Source: DATJPW01 sp963752855 | GTDB taxonomy: Bacteria; Desulfobacterota; Desulfomonilia; Desulfomonilales; Desulfomonilaceae | Assembly: GCA_963752855.1 (NCBI GenBank) | Contig: CAVVZX010000056.1 | Location: 110,954 to 174,953 of the forward strand | Length of the DNA: 64,000 nucleotides | Direction: 5' to 3' | In this document: one piece after another, positions 37,090 to 47,068 of the stretch | Position numbering within the stretch: position 1 is the first letter of the stretch | Layout: every line of letters starts with the position of its first letter | The notes under the pieces: generated by a model | The model's input: the letters and a program-made list of their open reading frames with translations, nothing else | Database searches by the model: none | What the model was told of the DNA's origin: nothing | Position numbers and translations under genes: made by a program

Positions 37090-37581
37090 TTATTTCCGAT
37101 ACTTGCTGAAAACGTAGCCGGTATCCTTTTGTTCTTCGTGGCATTTGAAGCAAGCCTTCGCATCACTAACCATTCGTTCTTTTGTATCGTCCTTGAATCC
37201 CCCAAATGCCCATCCTCCGGTGTCTGCTGCTTGCTTGGACTCTTTTTGCATGACACCGATGAATATTCGTGGGCCCTCGGTAATGACATTGTCATTTTCG
37301 TTCGCCGTGAGCACATCCGCGACGAAGACCGCCCCGTCCGGATATGGCTTGCCTTTTGTGAGTGCGTCGAACGCCTTCTTGTTGGCGTAGATATGGTGAA
37401 TTCCTCCGGCCATTTCGAAGTCCTCATGGCCTTTCTGGACGACCAATGACTTCACGTGATGCCATTGTCGATAACCTTCGGGGTAATTCACGGTTTGTTT
37501 CGCCGTCTCGGCAGCCAGAACCAAAGTGATGAAAGCACATACAGAACATAGGGCTAGAGCAACAATTGCCTGTTTCTTCAT
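37090..37581 (-). CDS. Cytochrome P460 family c-type heme protein
   Basis: 163 residues from the ATG at 37581, with GGGGAGAG upstream. Signal peptide MKKQAIVALALCSVCAFITLVLA. The P460 domain shows YPEGYRQWHHVKSLVV, GGIHHIYANKKAFDALTKGKPYPDGAVFVADVL, GGWAFGGF and a single c-heme site ACFKCHEEQKDTGYVFSKY (CxxCH). P460 proteins oxidise hydroxylamine or act in NO/one-carbon chemistry; many deltaproteobacterial members are of unknown role. The lysine that crosslinks heme in true P460 cannot be assigned by eye. Flanked on both sides by the 200-bp direct repeats. Confidence 0.88.
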   Translation of the reverse strand: MKKQAIVALALCSVCAFITLVLAAETAKQTVNYPEGYRQWHHVKSLVVQKGHEDFEMAGGIHHIYANKKAFDALTKGKPYPDGAVFVADVLTANENDNVITEGPRIFIGVMQKESKQAADTGGWAFGGFKDDTKERMVSDAKACFKCHEEQKDTGYVFSKYRK

Positions 37582-37658
37582 TGGAATCTCTCCCCTTTCC
37601 ATAATTTGGGACTGGTTTCGCTTTCGCTATCATTGCTGTTTCCTGCGCCCGTCGTTCC

Positions 37659-37858
37659 CCGAAAGCGAAACCTCAGGTACGGATACGGATTCCTTCTTTC
37701 GCATCCTTTCTAGAGCTTTAATTTTCAGCCTTAGGACATCCCCTCCGGGGGAGTGAGCTAGTTTACCCGGCCTCTTCTCGGTACTCGTTGAATCGGCATT
37801 TGTGGAGCTATTCGGGGGACCATCTGGCGTTGCACACCAGACGACCCGGGCTGTATAC
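37659..37858. repeat. 200-bp imperfect direct repeat, copy B
   Basis: Copy at the 3' end of the cysteine-rich gene; covers its last ~33 codons and ~100 bases beyond, including a CCCCTCCGGGGG hairpin. Partner of copy A. Confidence 0.75.
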
Positions 37859-40100
37859 CTCCCACCCCTGGGCCGACCTGAGTTCCGAACTGAGGTCCGA
37901 TTCTGATACTCCCCGGCCCAGAGTAACTTCCCGTGACTCCCGAATCGCTCGGCCCGCTCGGTTCGTCCTCACTCACGCATTTCCCTTTGTGACAGTATTG
38001 TCCTATGGGACAATCCAGGCTTGCTCGACACTGAGGCGCCCCCACTTCCGGAAGCTTTCGCGGGCCGCTTCTTCACCACGCATGTGCCTTGATCACACAC
38101 TTGTCCCTTAGGACATTGACTGTTGTTCGAGCACTGTTGTACCGCATAGGGCTGCTGGGGATTGGTGGCCAAGGGTGGGCCAGTAGGCACGCAATTGCCT
38201 TTGCGGCACACCTGCCCCTTGGGGCATACAGAATCGTCGCGGCATACGCAATGGTTTTGATCGTCACACCGGTATCCCTCGGGGCAGTCACTGTCGTCCG
38301 GTCTACCAGGTTCTCCGCAGAGCTCCGGGATTTGAGGAGCCTGAGGCAATGGAGGCAACTTAGGCATCTGAGTTGATGGAGGCTCAGGCACGCAATTGCC
38401 TGGTTGATTAGTGCCCAAGATTATTGACACACATATCCTGGGCCGCATTCACTGTCCTGATCGCAGATTTCAGGGACCGTAGGCGCTGGGGTAGCTTGGA
38501 CGCACAACGCAATTGCCCTGCTAACACTCATATCCCTGGGGGCAATCATTGTTATTGCGGCAAATTGTAGGCGGGGGCTTAGTAGTGTACCGTTCTCCGG
38601 TTCGCATTGGCAGTTATCATGACTGATCCGCTGCCCCTCCGGACACCTTAACAACTGGTAGCATTGACCCTTCACACAGTTCTGGCAATGCGGACACTGG
38701 CTGTCCTCCGAGCATCCCGTAGACCGACCGTCAGTAATCGGAAGGCATTGGCAGTTTAGTAGCCGGTCAAGGTAAAAGCCAGTTTTACATACTTTAGGAA
38801 GACAGTTCCCGTCGATGCACGCCTCGCAATGATCGCACTGCCCCTCATCCTGGCACTGAGTCAGAGGCGGCGGAATGGGATCGACTACAGTGCCGGGCGG
38901 GTACTGCACGCAATACGAACACCTGTATGGAGGAGAGTTGCTCGAGTCGTACGCTACGTTGTATCCTTCCGGGCATTGCGCGACGCATCCTTGGCCGGGT
39001 AGAAGAACTCCGCCTGGGCATGGACAATCACACGTGCAGGTCTCCGAATTGAAGGTTGCTCCCCGGCGGCAAGACCCACACGGACGTGCCAGGCCGTCAA
39101 CTGCCGAGCCGTTATTGTCCAGTACCGTGACTGGCGGAAGCTCACCTTCCGGACAGGGACACCTGCACTTACCAGTCCGGGGATCATACATCTGCCCCGG
39201 GGGACAACACTCAGCCTTGTCCCGGTGGAACCGGACAGGAACAGGCACGACGGGAAAAAGAGCCACTCCCGGAGGTGGCAGGTATACCTCTGTCTGATCC
39301 AGGATTACCTCCGACTTGAGCCTCTCGCATGATGGGACATCCTCAGGCAATGTTTTGGGAATAGTGGTTCTCTTGACCAGTTCCTTCATGGTGTCGGTCG
39401 AAACCCACTTGATGTCACCCGGTTCCTGATCCCGCTCAACGTCGACTTCCTGACACGAGGTCAATACCCGGGATTCCTTGGTCTGAGGCGAAACATTTCT
39501 TACCCGGACCTTCCCCCACAGCACTGTAACGGTCGTGAGCGCTTCGTTCTTGGACTCGACAATGAAATCAGCCGCTCGGTCGGAATAGAGCGCCTCTATC
39601 CATGCGGTGTGGGCGCCGATTGTGAAGGTCGACGGAGGGTTTGTGTTAGGAAGGGTCTTGATGAAGCGCACCGTCCCCTTCTGAACATACCCCACAAAGC
39701 GGTATGATGCCCCGGCCCGCTCAAATTGCTTGAAGCCGAAGACCGAATCCGAACCCAGTGAACCATGTGTCACATCAGGGCCCGGCTTCCATTTATCCGA
39801 TGGGGTGAACGCATTGAACACCCCCTGCCACCATAACTTGCTATTCTTACCGGTAGACAGGAAGTCCAAAATGTACAGGGGCGACTTGGCTGCAATCTTC
39901 TTGAACTGAGCCTCCCCCGCGCGCTCAACTTTGGTATCTCCCTGGACCGCCCCAACTCTGGCCAATACTTCCTTTTGCCACGAATATGGCGCAGCTCCAG
40001 CACTTTGATCTGCCGCACAGGAGATTGAAACATGCCATACGAGCAAGAAAGCGAACCCCAGGAGCAGACAACGACCGAGAAATTTCGTCATTGTTACCAT
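37758..40100 (-). pseudogene. Exported FecR-domain protein with cysteine-rich (Dickkopf-like) repeats, multiple frameshifts
   Basis: The N-terminal part (40100 to about 38590) is open. It has a signal peptide (MTKFLGRCLLLGFAFLLVWHVSISCA), a FecR-like beta domain (VGAVQGDTKVERAG...TFTIGAHTAWIEALYSDRAADFIV...VLWGKVRVRNV), then CxxC-dense modules (PPGQMYDPRTGKCRCPCP, DEGQCDHCEACIDGNCLP, EDSQCPHCQNCVKGQC). Further down the modules go on but hop frames at about 38575, 38510, 38440 and 38045 (CRNNNDCPQGYEC, SECGPGYVC, DSVCPKGQVCRKGNCVP, NSQCPKGQVCDQGTCV, SLDCPIGQYCHKGKCV), ending RRGRVN. Each module is C-x4-DCPxGxxCxxGxC, as in Dickkopf/EB-type repeats. A disulfide-rich surface protein, now or formerly. 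Confidence 0.65.
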
Positions 40101-41755
40101 CTGGACCCCCCGTTGAATATGTGGGTATTAGTTGTGAAAACTCATACAAATTGCGTCTCAGACAAAATAGTACGGGCGAGCAGAAGACCCCATCAGTCGG
40201 CGAAATTCCGCTTAATAGCTAATATAGCGGCCTAAGAAATGACGATTGGACGATATCGCTCTGCCCCCCTGGACAATTGACATTAATTTTTCAATGGCGC
40301 ATTGGTGTTGCAGATCTTCCAAGCCTCTTTATCAGCAATTAGTCGGTGCGCCCCCACATAGGGTTGAAGCAGCGCCGTATCATTCGAAAAGTGCTAACGT
40401 TAAATATGCGGCTGCTCCTCTCCCTTTTACAAGGGTAGCTCGCGGAAGTGACTCCGTCAACCATTTTTCACATGATGCATGGCATCCGAACACAAGCCGT
40501 GATGTCCACTCAAGCGAAGCGCTTAGGCCGGATTCATTATTTCTGATCTGTCCCGCATCCAACGCCGCTAACGGGTCTATATCGCCAGTGGACGTGGGAA
40601 TTTCTGATTCAGGATTCCCATTTTCGCTGGTGATGAACAACCTCAAAACTTACACTGGACATCCTCATAGGAAGAGGGGACGTCCCTATGACATCGACAA
40701 CAGAGTTGAAAAGCAGATGAGATGTTGCTCATACCTGTTTCTCATGGAGCTGAGGAATAAAATGGAGTTGCAAATTTCTCTATATCCATCCGCCTGGACA
40801 GTGGGCATCATCATCACGTTCCCCAGCTTGAAACTGCGAAGTGATAGCTACGAGGGGGAGCTGTCTTACAACTGCCAAAGGTACGCGTGACTACTATCCT
40901 GACAATTTCTGAGCGAATTCTCTCTACATCAGAATATTCGATTATTTCCTGATGAGGCATATCGAGGGTTTATTACCGAATTAGGATTTGGGATTGTCGG
41001 TTGAGCTCGACAACAGAATAAGGGCACGTGGGATCGTGCATCCAAATGTAGAACAACGCAGCCAGGAATGCTAAGCATGCTCTAGAGCGAGTTTCAAACT
41101 GGTACTTTGGTTTTACATAACAGTAGCGCCGGTCAGGTTAGCTCACTTGGCATCGAGCATTTAATATCGAGATCACAAGCACAAGCGGCTCTTAGCTGCG
41201 CAATTGAGAAGTTTGAAGAACGTGTCGGTTTTTGGTTTCGCAGAATGCCTGATCTTCTCGTCGAAGAGCAGGGCATCGCTGATCGAGGCGTGCAGCAGTT
41301 TGAATTGTCGAACGATATCCACAAACAGAGATTGAGTTCACTGATGCTGACGAATGAGATCAAGAAATATGTCAGATGAGTACTACTGGGACGTCTCTCG
41401 ACGTATTGACTCCAATTATTCTGGTACCTGATTTCAGAACTAATCCGCTATCCATGGACTGTTCCAAAGTAGGCGTAGGTGGCGATACTGTGAGACGGCG
41501 CACCGGCATCGGTCGAGTCATTCTCTTAATTCAATGCTCGGCATACCGTCGCCACCCCAGTCAGCAGGATACAACCCACGTTGCAAGTAATCATGAAAAC
41601 CTGAGTGCGGTCATTCAGCCGCGGGGCGAAACCCATCCACGGTTGACCGAATCCCGGTGGATGTAATGCGCCTTACGCGAGCGATGCGGTTCCTCCGCAT
41701 CGAGTGCGGGGTCGCCGGCATCCTACATTGCTTGGCCAGTCTAAAAAATACATCT
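40101..41755. other. Gene-poor stretch
   Basis: Open frames here (for example 40246-40890 plus strand, 40380-40646 minus strand, 41107-41379 plus strand) have no recognisable motifs, signal peptides or good ribosome sites, and their amino-acid make-up (many Ser, Pro, Arg, His) looks like translated non-coding DNA. GGTGGCGATAC near 41471 and ATACCGTCGCCACC near 41546 can pair as a long-range stem. I see no convincing gene. Confidence 0.4.
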
Positions 41756-41784
41756 TTGACAATTCCTTTTGAGTATCCTACAAT
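41756..41784 (+). promoter_or_regulatory. Sigma-70 promoter of the NifA-like activator
   Basis: TTGACA (41756-41761), a 17-bp spacer, TACAAT (41779-41784), 59 bases before the activator ATG. Near-perfect consensus. Confidence 0.7.
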
Positions 41785-41791
41785 TTCGTAG
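41778..41791. promoter_or_regulatory. Candidate autoregulatory operator CTACAATTTCGTAG
   Basis: 14-bp inverted repeat overlapping the -10 box. It matches the CTACC-N4-GGTAG sites upstream of the sigma-54 promoters at four of five bases in each arm with the same 4-base centre. Binding here would block RNA polymerase, suggesting self-repression. Confidence 0.5.
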
Positions 41792-41842
41792 CATTTTTGA
41801 AAACCCGATGCGACAATTAGAATTCCCCCTGCGAGATAAAGC

Positions 41843-43409
41843 ATGCCAAACCGAACCGGAGAACCAAAAGTCAAAAGAGAACTTCAGGAGCTGCTGCTCC
41901 TTTTCGATATCAGTCAAATCCTCGATCGGAGCCTGGACCTTCGGGACGTTGTGGGACCTGTCCTGGAGGCTATCGCCAAGCATATGGGAATGATGCGCGG
42001 CACGCTGACACTTCTGAACCGGGAGTCAGGCGAAATATTTATCGAAGCCGCTCACGGGCTTTCAGAAATCCAGATGGAGCGCGGGAAATATCGAGCGGGG
42101 GAAGGAGTGACCGGAAAAGTCATCGCTACCGGAAAGCCCGCTGTCGTTCCTCGCATTTCAGAAGAACCGCTGTTCTTGGATCGCACGGGCGCCAGGAAGG
42201 ACCCTCAAAAGCGAGACATCTCGTTCTTATGCGTTCCCATCAAACTTGGCAATGAAGTAATCGGCGCCCTGAGCGCAGACCGCCTGTTCGAAGAAGGCAT
42301 CGCATTCGAAGAAGACGTGCGTCTGCTGTCCATAATCGGGTCCATGATAGCCCAGGCGGTCCGATTGAGACAATCCGCGCAAGAAGAGCGACATCGTCTC
42401 TTAGAAGAGAATCTGAGGCTCCAAACGGAGCTGAAGGAACGCTTCAGGCCGTCGAATATCATCGGAAACTCAAAAGGGATGCAACTCGTGTATGACCTGA
42501 TCGCCCAGGTCTCTAGGAGCGACACCACGGTCCTTATACGCGGCGAAAGCGGCACCGGAAAAGAGCTGGTGGCCCATGCGATTCACTACAACAGCCACCG
42601 AGCCGAGAAGCCTTTCGTCAAAGTCAACTGCGGCGCGTTGCCTGAAAGCATTGTTGAAAGCGAATTATTCGGTCATGAGAAAGGAGCGTTCACCGGCGCC
42701 GTCGCCATGCGCAAGGGCCGTTTCGAAATGGCCAATACCGGAAGCATTTTTCTGGACGAGGTCGGAGACCTTTCTCCCACGACTCAAATCAAACTTCTTC
42801 GTGTCATTCAGGAGAAAGAGTTCGAGCGCGTTGGCGGTATGGCCACCATAAAAACGAATGTGAGAGTAATAACAGCGACAAACAGGCCGTTGGAGCAACT
42901 TATCCGGGAAGGCAAATTTAGAGAGGACCTCTACTACCGTCTCAACGTCTTTCCGATCCATGTTCCGCCCCTTCGGGAGCGCAAGACGGACATTCCGCTG
43001 CTGGCCGACGCTTTTGTCGAAAGATACAATAGACTCAATCACAAAGCGATTCGCCGGGTATCCACACCGGCCATAGACATGCTCATGAGTTATCACTGGC
43101 CGGGCAATGTTCAGGGAATTGGAGAACTGCATTGAAAGGGCAGTTCTCTTAAGCTCGGATTCCGTGATCCACGGGCATCATCTTCCGCCAACGCTTCAAA
43201 CCGCTGAAGCCAGCGGGACCACACATAGAGGCACCCTTGAAGGCACTCTTGAGGCGGTGGAGCGAGATCTGATTTTGGATGCTCTCAAGGCTTCACGCGG
43301 GAACAGGGCAAAGGCGGCGAGGGCCTTGGGAATATCCGAGCGGATCATGGGGCTGCGAGTAAAGACGTTAGGAATCGACGCCAAGCGATTTCGTACCAAA
43401 ATGTCATGA
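41843..43409 (+). pseudogene. NifA-like sigma-54-dependent activator (GAF-AAA+-Fis HTH), one-base frameshift
   Basis: 521 codons once a frameshift is repaired. GAF sensor domain (residues ~20-170), AAA+ domain with Walker A GESGTGKE (234-241), the sigma-54 contact loop GAFTGA (281-286), IFLDEVGDLS, and a Fis-type HTH (RGNRAKAARALGISERIMGLRVKTLGI). At about 43113 an extra C (GTTCAGGGA for GTTAGGGA) shifts WPGNV into a stop at 43135; the other frame continues RELENCIERAVLLSSDSVI to 43409. It stands just before amtB and probably activates the three sigma-54 promoters downstream in response to nitrogen status. The frameshift may be an error, because its target sites look maintained. Confidence 0.88.
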
Positions 43410-43422
43410 TAGCTAGCATGAC

Positions 43423-43436
43423 CTACCTTTCTGTAC
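43423..43436 (+). promoter_or_regulatory. Candidate enhancer site (degenerate) of amtB copy 1
   Basis: CTACCTTTCTGTAC: the left arm is exact, the right arm 3 of 5 to GGTAG, with a 4-base centre. Centre lies about 108 bp before the -24 GG. A second ACCTAC half-site overlaps at 43435. Confidence 0.4.
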
Positions 43437-43536
43437 CTACAACCCTCTCGGGTGCAATGCCCATTTTTCATAGCTCATGAAAAACATCACAATAAATCAA
43501 TAAGTTAACACTATTCAGGGATTGCCCTAAAGAAGT

Positions 43537-43552
43537 TGGCATCGAGATTGCT
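43537..43552 (+). promoter_or_regulatory. Sigma-54 promoter of amtB copy 1
   Basis: TGGCATCGAGATTGCT. GG (43538-43539) and GC (43550-43551) are 10 bases apart as required for -24/-12. It lies about 85 bases before the amtB ATG. Confidence 0.8.
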
Positions 43553-43636
43553 AACCACTCTTACCAACGCGCATTGGTATCAACCGAACGTACCTGTTCG
43601 TGATTTCCGTCTCGAAACCTGTGGAGGTGTTTGAAC

Positions 43637-44875
43637 ATGAATGCAGCCGACAACGCGTGGGTTCTGGCCTCATCGGCGCTGGTGCTCTTGATGACGCCGG
43701 GTTTAGCCATGTTCTATGGCGGTATGACCCGCGCCAAGAACGTTCTTTCCACAATGATGCACAGCTTCTTCCTTATGGGGCTGGCGTCCATAATCTGGCT
43801 ATTCTACGGATTTAGTTTGGCTTTTGCGCCCGATGCCTTCAGCGGGCTCCTGGGCGGAGCCAACTATCTCGGATTAAACGGAATCGGTGGAGCGCTGTTC
43901 CCGGATCTGGCCGATCCTACCAAGACCATGACCATTCCCGGAAGCACCTTCATGATATTCCAGTGCATGTTCGCGGTCATCACGCCCGCGCTGATTTCCG
44001 GGGCCTTTGCCGAACGGATGAAGTTCAGCTCGTTCATAGTGTTCATGATTCTCTGGATGACCGTGGTCTACTGTCCTGTGGCGCATTGGGTGTGGGGTCC
44101 GGGCGGCTGGCTCTCGGGATTGGGGGCACTGGACTTCGCCGGCGGAACCGTAGTTCACATTAACGCCGGTGTGGCCGCTCTGGCGTGCGCTCTTGTCATC
44201 GGTAAGCGGAAAGGTTACGGAACGGCCGCCATGCCTCCTCACAACCTTACGCTGACATTGCTGGGCGCGGGACTTCTCTGGTTCGGCTGGTTCGGATTCA
44301 ATGCAGGCAGCGCCCTGACAGCGGGAGAATCGGCCTCGATGGCCTTTGTCGTAACTCACATGGCAACGGCTTCCGCGGCGTTGTCCTGGGTATTCGCGGA
44401 ATGGATAATAAAGGGCAAGCCCACTAGTCTCGGCGTGGCGTCGGGCGCTGTGGCGGGCCTTGTGGCGATAACCCCGGCATCAGGATATGTCGGTCCTATA
44501 TCGTCCGTCATCCTCGGAGCGGTCGCGGGCGTGGTCTGCTATCTGGCGGTATTGGCCAAAAGCAAACTCGGATATGACGATTCTCTGGATGTCGTCGGCG
44601 TCCACGGCATTGGTGGAACTTGGGGCGCCATAGCCACCGGTCTTTTTGCATCCAAGGCAATCAATGCCACGGCAGCCGATGGTCTGTTCTTCGGGAACCC
44701 CGGGCAGCTCTGGATTCAGATAGTGGCAGTGCTGGCCACCATCATTTATTCGTTCGTGGTTAGTCTCGTGATTCTTTACGTAGTCAAAGCCGTGATGGGG
44801 CTGCGCGTCAGTGAGGAGGACGAGGTTGCCGGCGTTGATACATCAGTTCACGGCGAGGCTGGTTACAACTTGTAG
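43637..44875 (+). CDS. amtB: Ammonium transporter AmtB, copy 1
   Basis: 412 residues from ATG 43637, 8 bases after GGAGGT. Eleven-helix Amt channel: MNAADNAWVLASSALVLLMTPGLAMFYGGM, FMIFQCMFAVITPALISGAFAERMKFSSF, YCPVAHWVWGPGGWL, GTVVHINAGVAALACALVIGKRKG, GLLWFGWFGFNAGSAL, and the twin-His pore region through DSLDVVGVHGIGGTWGA. No signal peptide; N-terminus out as in deltaproteobacterial members. Imports NH4+/NH3 under nitrogen limitation and is blocked by GlnK, whose gene follows. Preceded by a sigma-54 promoter. Confidence 0.96.
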   Translation: MNAADNAWVLASSALVLLMTPGLAMFYGGMTRAKNVLSTMMHSFFLMGLASIIWLFYGFSLAFAPDAFSGLLGGANYLGLNGIGGALFPDLADPTKTMTIPGSTFMIFQCMFAVITPALISGAFAERMKFSSFIVFMILWMTVVYCPVAHWVWGPGGWLSGLGALDFAGGTVVHINAGVAALACALVIGKRKGYGTAAMPPHNLTLTLLGAGLLWFGWFGFNAGSALTAGESASMAFVVTHMATASAALSWVFAEWIIKGKPTSLGVASGAVAGLVAITPASGYVGPISSVILGAVAGVVCYLAVLAKSKLGYDDSLDVVGVHGIGGTWGAIATGLFASKAINATAADGLFFGNPGQLWIQIVAVLATIIYSFVVSLVILYVVKAVMGLRVSEEDEVAGVDTSVHGEAGYNL

Positions 44876-44960
44876 ATAGTGTGATTTCCCGGAAAGAATC
44901 GACAGACCAGCCTGCCCTTGGCCGTAGTCTGATAGTCGGGAAACGCAAAAGGGGATAAAG

Positions 44961-45299
44961 ATGAAGAAAATCGAGGCAATTATCAAGCCTTTCAAGTTAG
45001 ATGATGTGAAAGAGGCGCTCAATTCCATCGGAGTGCAGGGAATGACTGTTACGGAGGTCAAAGGCTTCGGACGACAAAAGGGGCACAAAGAAATCTACCG
45101 TGGAGCGGAGTACCTGGTGGATTTCCTGCCGAAAATAAAAATCGAGACAGTGGTGGCCGCGGCAATGGCGGACCAGGTGTTGGAGAAAATCGTTTCCGCG
45201 TCTCGCACCGGGACCATCGGTGACGGCAAGATATTCGTAACGCCGGTGGAGACGGTGGTGAGGATACGAACCGGTGAAAAAGATGCGGACGCGATCTGA
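44961..45299 (+). CDS. glnK: PII signal protein GlnK, copy 1
   Basis: 112 residues, exact PII length. MKKIEAIIKPFKLDDVKEAL, T-loop RQKGHKEIYRGAEYLVDFLPK with Tyr51 (the uridylylation site in enterics), B-loop TGTIGDGKIFVTPV and C-loop RIRTGEKDADAI. Trimeric sensor of 2-oxoglutarate, ATP and ADP; it docks on AmtB and controls glutamine synthetase and regulators. It follows amtB by 85 bases, a near-universal pairing. It differs from the other two copies at residues such as VAAAMADQVLEKI. Confidence 0.97.
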   Translation: MKKIEAIIKPFKLDDVKEALNSIGVQGMTVTEVKGFGRQKGHKEIYRGAEYLVDFLPKIKIETVVAAAMADQVLEKIVSASRTGTIGDGKIFVTPVETVVRIRTGEKDADAI

Positions 45300-45385
45300 T
45301 ACCGACTAACCTCCCATTGCTATACGGGCGATGGGAGATAGGCGCCGGCTTATGACTGTGTAGTTATTAATATCAAATAGTTGGC

Positions 45386-45450
45386 ACTCTACCTCCCTCG
45401 AGGAGGGGGATTAAACCCTCCCTCTGGATGCGGGAGAGGGGAGAGGGGGA
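45386..45450. repeat. CCCTC-type intergenic repeat
   Basis: CCTCCCTCGAGGAGGGGG and CCCTCCCTC...GGGAGAGGGGAGAGGG arms, related to the block at 19905. Non-coding. The remainder of 45300-45598 shows nothing else. Confidence 0.6.
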
Positions 45451-45598
45451 ATCGGAATCGAGATTCCACGTTGAAAGTTAGCGCCTGTGGGGCGTGGGGA
45501 ATTTCGAATTGAGTGTTGAAAATCTGTGAACAGAATCGTGACATCGCATATCCAACGGGAGGTCAATCATACAATAATGTAACTCAATTTTGCAAGAT

Positions 45599-45614
45599 CC
45601 TACCGGACGGTAGG
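45599..45614 (+). promoter_or_regulatory. Candidate enhancer palindrome of amtB copy 2
   Basis: CCTACCGGACGGTAGG, a 16-bp inverted repeat with core CTACC-N4-GGTAG. Its centre lies 110 bp before the -24 GG of the sigma-54 promoter. Confidence 0.65.
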
Positions 45615-45714
45615 TTGGCTGCCGAACGGAGGCGAGGCGCCCCCCAGAGGCCCCTGGCACATAACCACCATTATATTACAGGGTTAGCCTGAAAGAGGAT
45701 CTTCGGGTCGGCTT

Positions 45715-45730
45715 TGGCACGCGGGTTGCT
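45715..45730 (+). promoter_or_regulatory. Sigma-54 promoter of amtB copy 2
   Basis: TGGCACGCGGGTTGCT is an exact match to the TGGCAC-N5-TTGCT consensus, about 84 bases before the ATG. Confidence 0.9.
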
Positions 45731-45813
45731 CCTCTGCCGGAATTGTAACTTTGCTTCAATGTAAGAAGCGTAATTCCGGAGGGGATACGAGTATCCCGAG
45801 GGGTGTGTGCCAA

Positions 45814-47025
45814 ATGAATGCTGCTGACAATGCATGGGTCCTTGCTTCGTCCGCGTTGGTCCTCTTGATGACACCGGGTCTGGCCATGTTCTATGGGGGC
45901 CTCACCCGGTCCAAGAACGTGCTCTCGACAATGATGCACAGCTTTTTCCTTATGGGGTTGGCGTCAGCTATCTGGTTTATTTACGGGTTCAGCCTGTCTT
46001 TCGCTCCGGACGCTTTTGGCGGGCTGCTCGGGGGTCTGGACCACTTCGGCCTCAAGGGAGTCGGGGGCGCGGTTTGGCCGGATCAGACGATTCCCGGAGC
46101 TACCTTTATGATATTCCAGTGCATGTTTGCGATAATTACCCCCGCGCTGATCTCAGGCGCATTTGCGGAACGAATGAAATTCAGTTCGTTCATTGTCTTT
46201 ATGGTCTTGTGGATGACTTTGGTTTACTGCCCGATAGCTCATTGGGTCTGGGGCCCGGGTGGCTGGCTCGCGAAGATAGGCGCTTTGGATTTTGCAGGAG
46301 GCACGGTGGTTCACGTCAATTCCGGTGTGGCAGCGTTGGCGTGCGCTCTGGTTATCGGTAAGCGCAAAGGATACGGCACGCTTCCGATGATACCTCACAA
46401 TGTGACGCTCACACTGCTGGGCGCGGGGCTTCTCTGGTTCGGCTGGTTCGGTTTCAACGCGGGCAGCGCCCTGAAAGCAAACGAAACCGCAACTATGGCT
46501 TTCGTGGTCACTCATATGTCCGCGGCCATGGGAGCGCTGGCATGGGTCTTTGCCGAATGGGCGCTTAAAGGCAGACCGACCACATTAGGCGCCGCATCCG
46601 GCGCAATTGCCGGGTTGGCGACGATTACTCCGGCTTCCGGATTCGTTGGACCGGGATCAGCGATAATCATTGGGCTGATAGCGGGCGTGGTGTGTTATTT
46701 GGCGGTGCTGGCAAAGACAACCTTGGGTTACGACGATTCTCTGGATGTCGTTGGTATCCACGGAGTAGGAGGAGTTTTGGGCACCCTTGCCATAGGATTT
46801 TTTGCCTCCAAAGCGATAGGCGGAGCCGACGGCTTGTTCTTCGGAAGCGCGGCTCAGTTAGGCCCGCAAGTAATCGCGGTTTTGGCCACAGCGATCTACT
46901 CACTGGTGGTGACTTTGATCATACTTTATATCGTGAAAGCCGTGATGGGGCTACGTGTTACCACGGAAGAAGAAGAAGCCGGTGTGGACACTTCCGCGCA
47001 CGGAGAGACGGCATATAACCTGTAG
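45814..47025 (+). CDS. amtB: Ammonium transporter AmtB, copy 2
   Basis: 403 residues from ATG 45814, which aligns with the first copy (MNAADNAWVLASSALVLLMTPGLAMFYGGL). All Amt landmarks are present: IFQCMFAIITPALISGAFAERMKFSSF, YCPIAHWVWGPGGWL, GTVVHVNSGVAALACALVIGKRKG, GLLWFGWFGFNAGSAL, DSLDVVGIHGVGGVLG. It differs from copy 1 in shorter loops (no NLADPTK insert before IPGATF) and scattered substitutions; the C-terminal cytoplasmic tail MGLRVTTEEEEAGVDTSAHGETAYNL is similar. A tandem paralogue with its own sigma-54 promoter and glnK. Confidence 0.96.
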   Translation: MNAADNAWVLASSALVLLMTPGLAMFYGGLTRSKNVLSTMMHSFFLMGLASAIWFIYGFSLSFAPDAFGGLLGGLDHFGLKGVGGAVWPDQTIPGATFMIFQCMFAIITPALISGAFAERMKFSSFIVFMVLWMTLVYCPIAHWVWGPGGWLAKIGALDFAGGTVVHVNSGVAALACALVIGKRKGYGTLPMIPHNVTLTLLGAGLLWFGWFGFNAGSALKANETATMAFVVTHMSAAMGALAWVFAEWALKGRPTTLGAASGAIAGLATITPASGFVGPGSAIIIGLIAGVVCYLAVLAKTTLGYDDSLDVVGIHGVGGVLGTLAIGFFASKAIGGADGLFFGSAAQLGPQVIAVLATAIYSLVVTLIILYIVKAVMGLRVTTEEEEAGVDTSAHGETAYNL

Positions 47026-47068
47026 TCCGGACGCTTGCCAAAGTTCATTGACAGGAAAGGATGTTCGC

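Noticed and set aside
40246..40890. 214-codon plus-strand open frame and an 89-codon minus-strand frame opposite it
   Set aside because: No ribosome site, no motif, composition rich in Ser/Pro/His/Arg as in random translation; kept only as a gene-poor region.
45350..45372. TTGGCACTCTACCTCCC as another sigma-54 promoter
   Set aside because: GC is missing at the -12 position.
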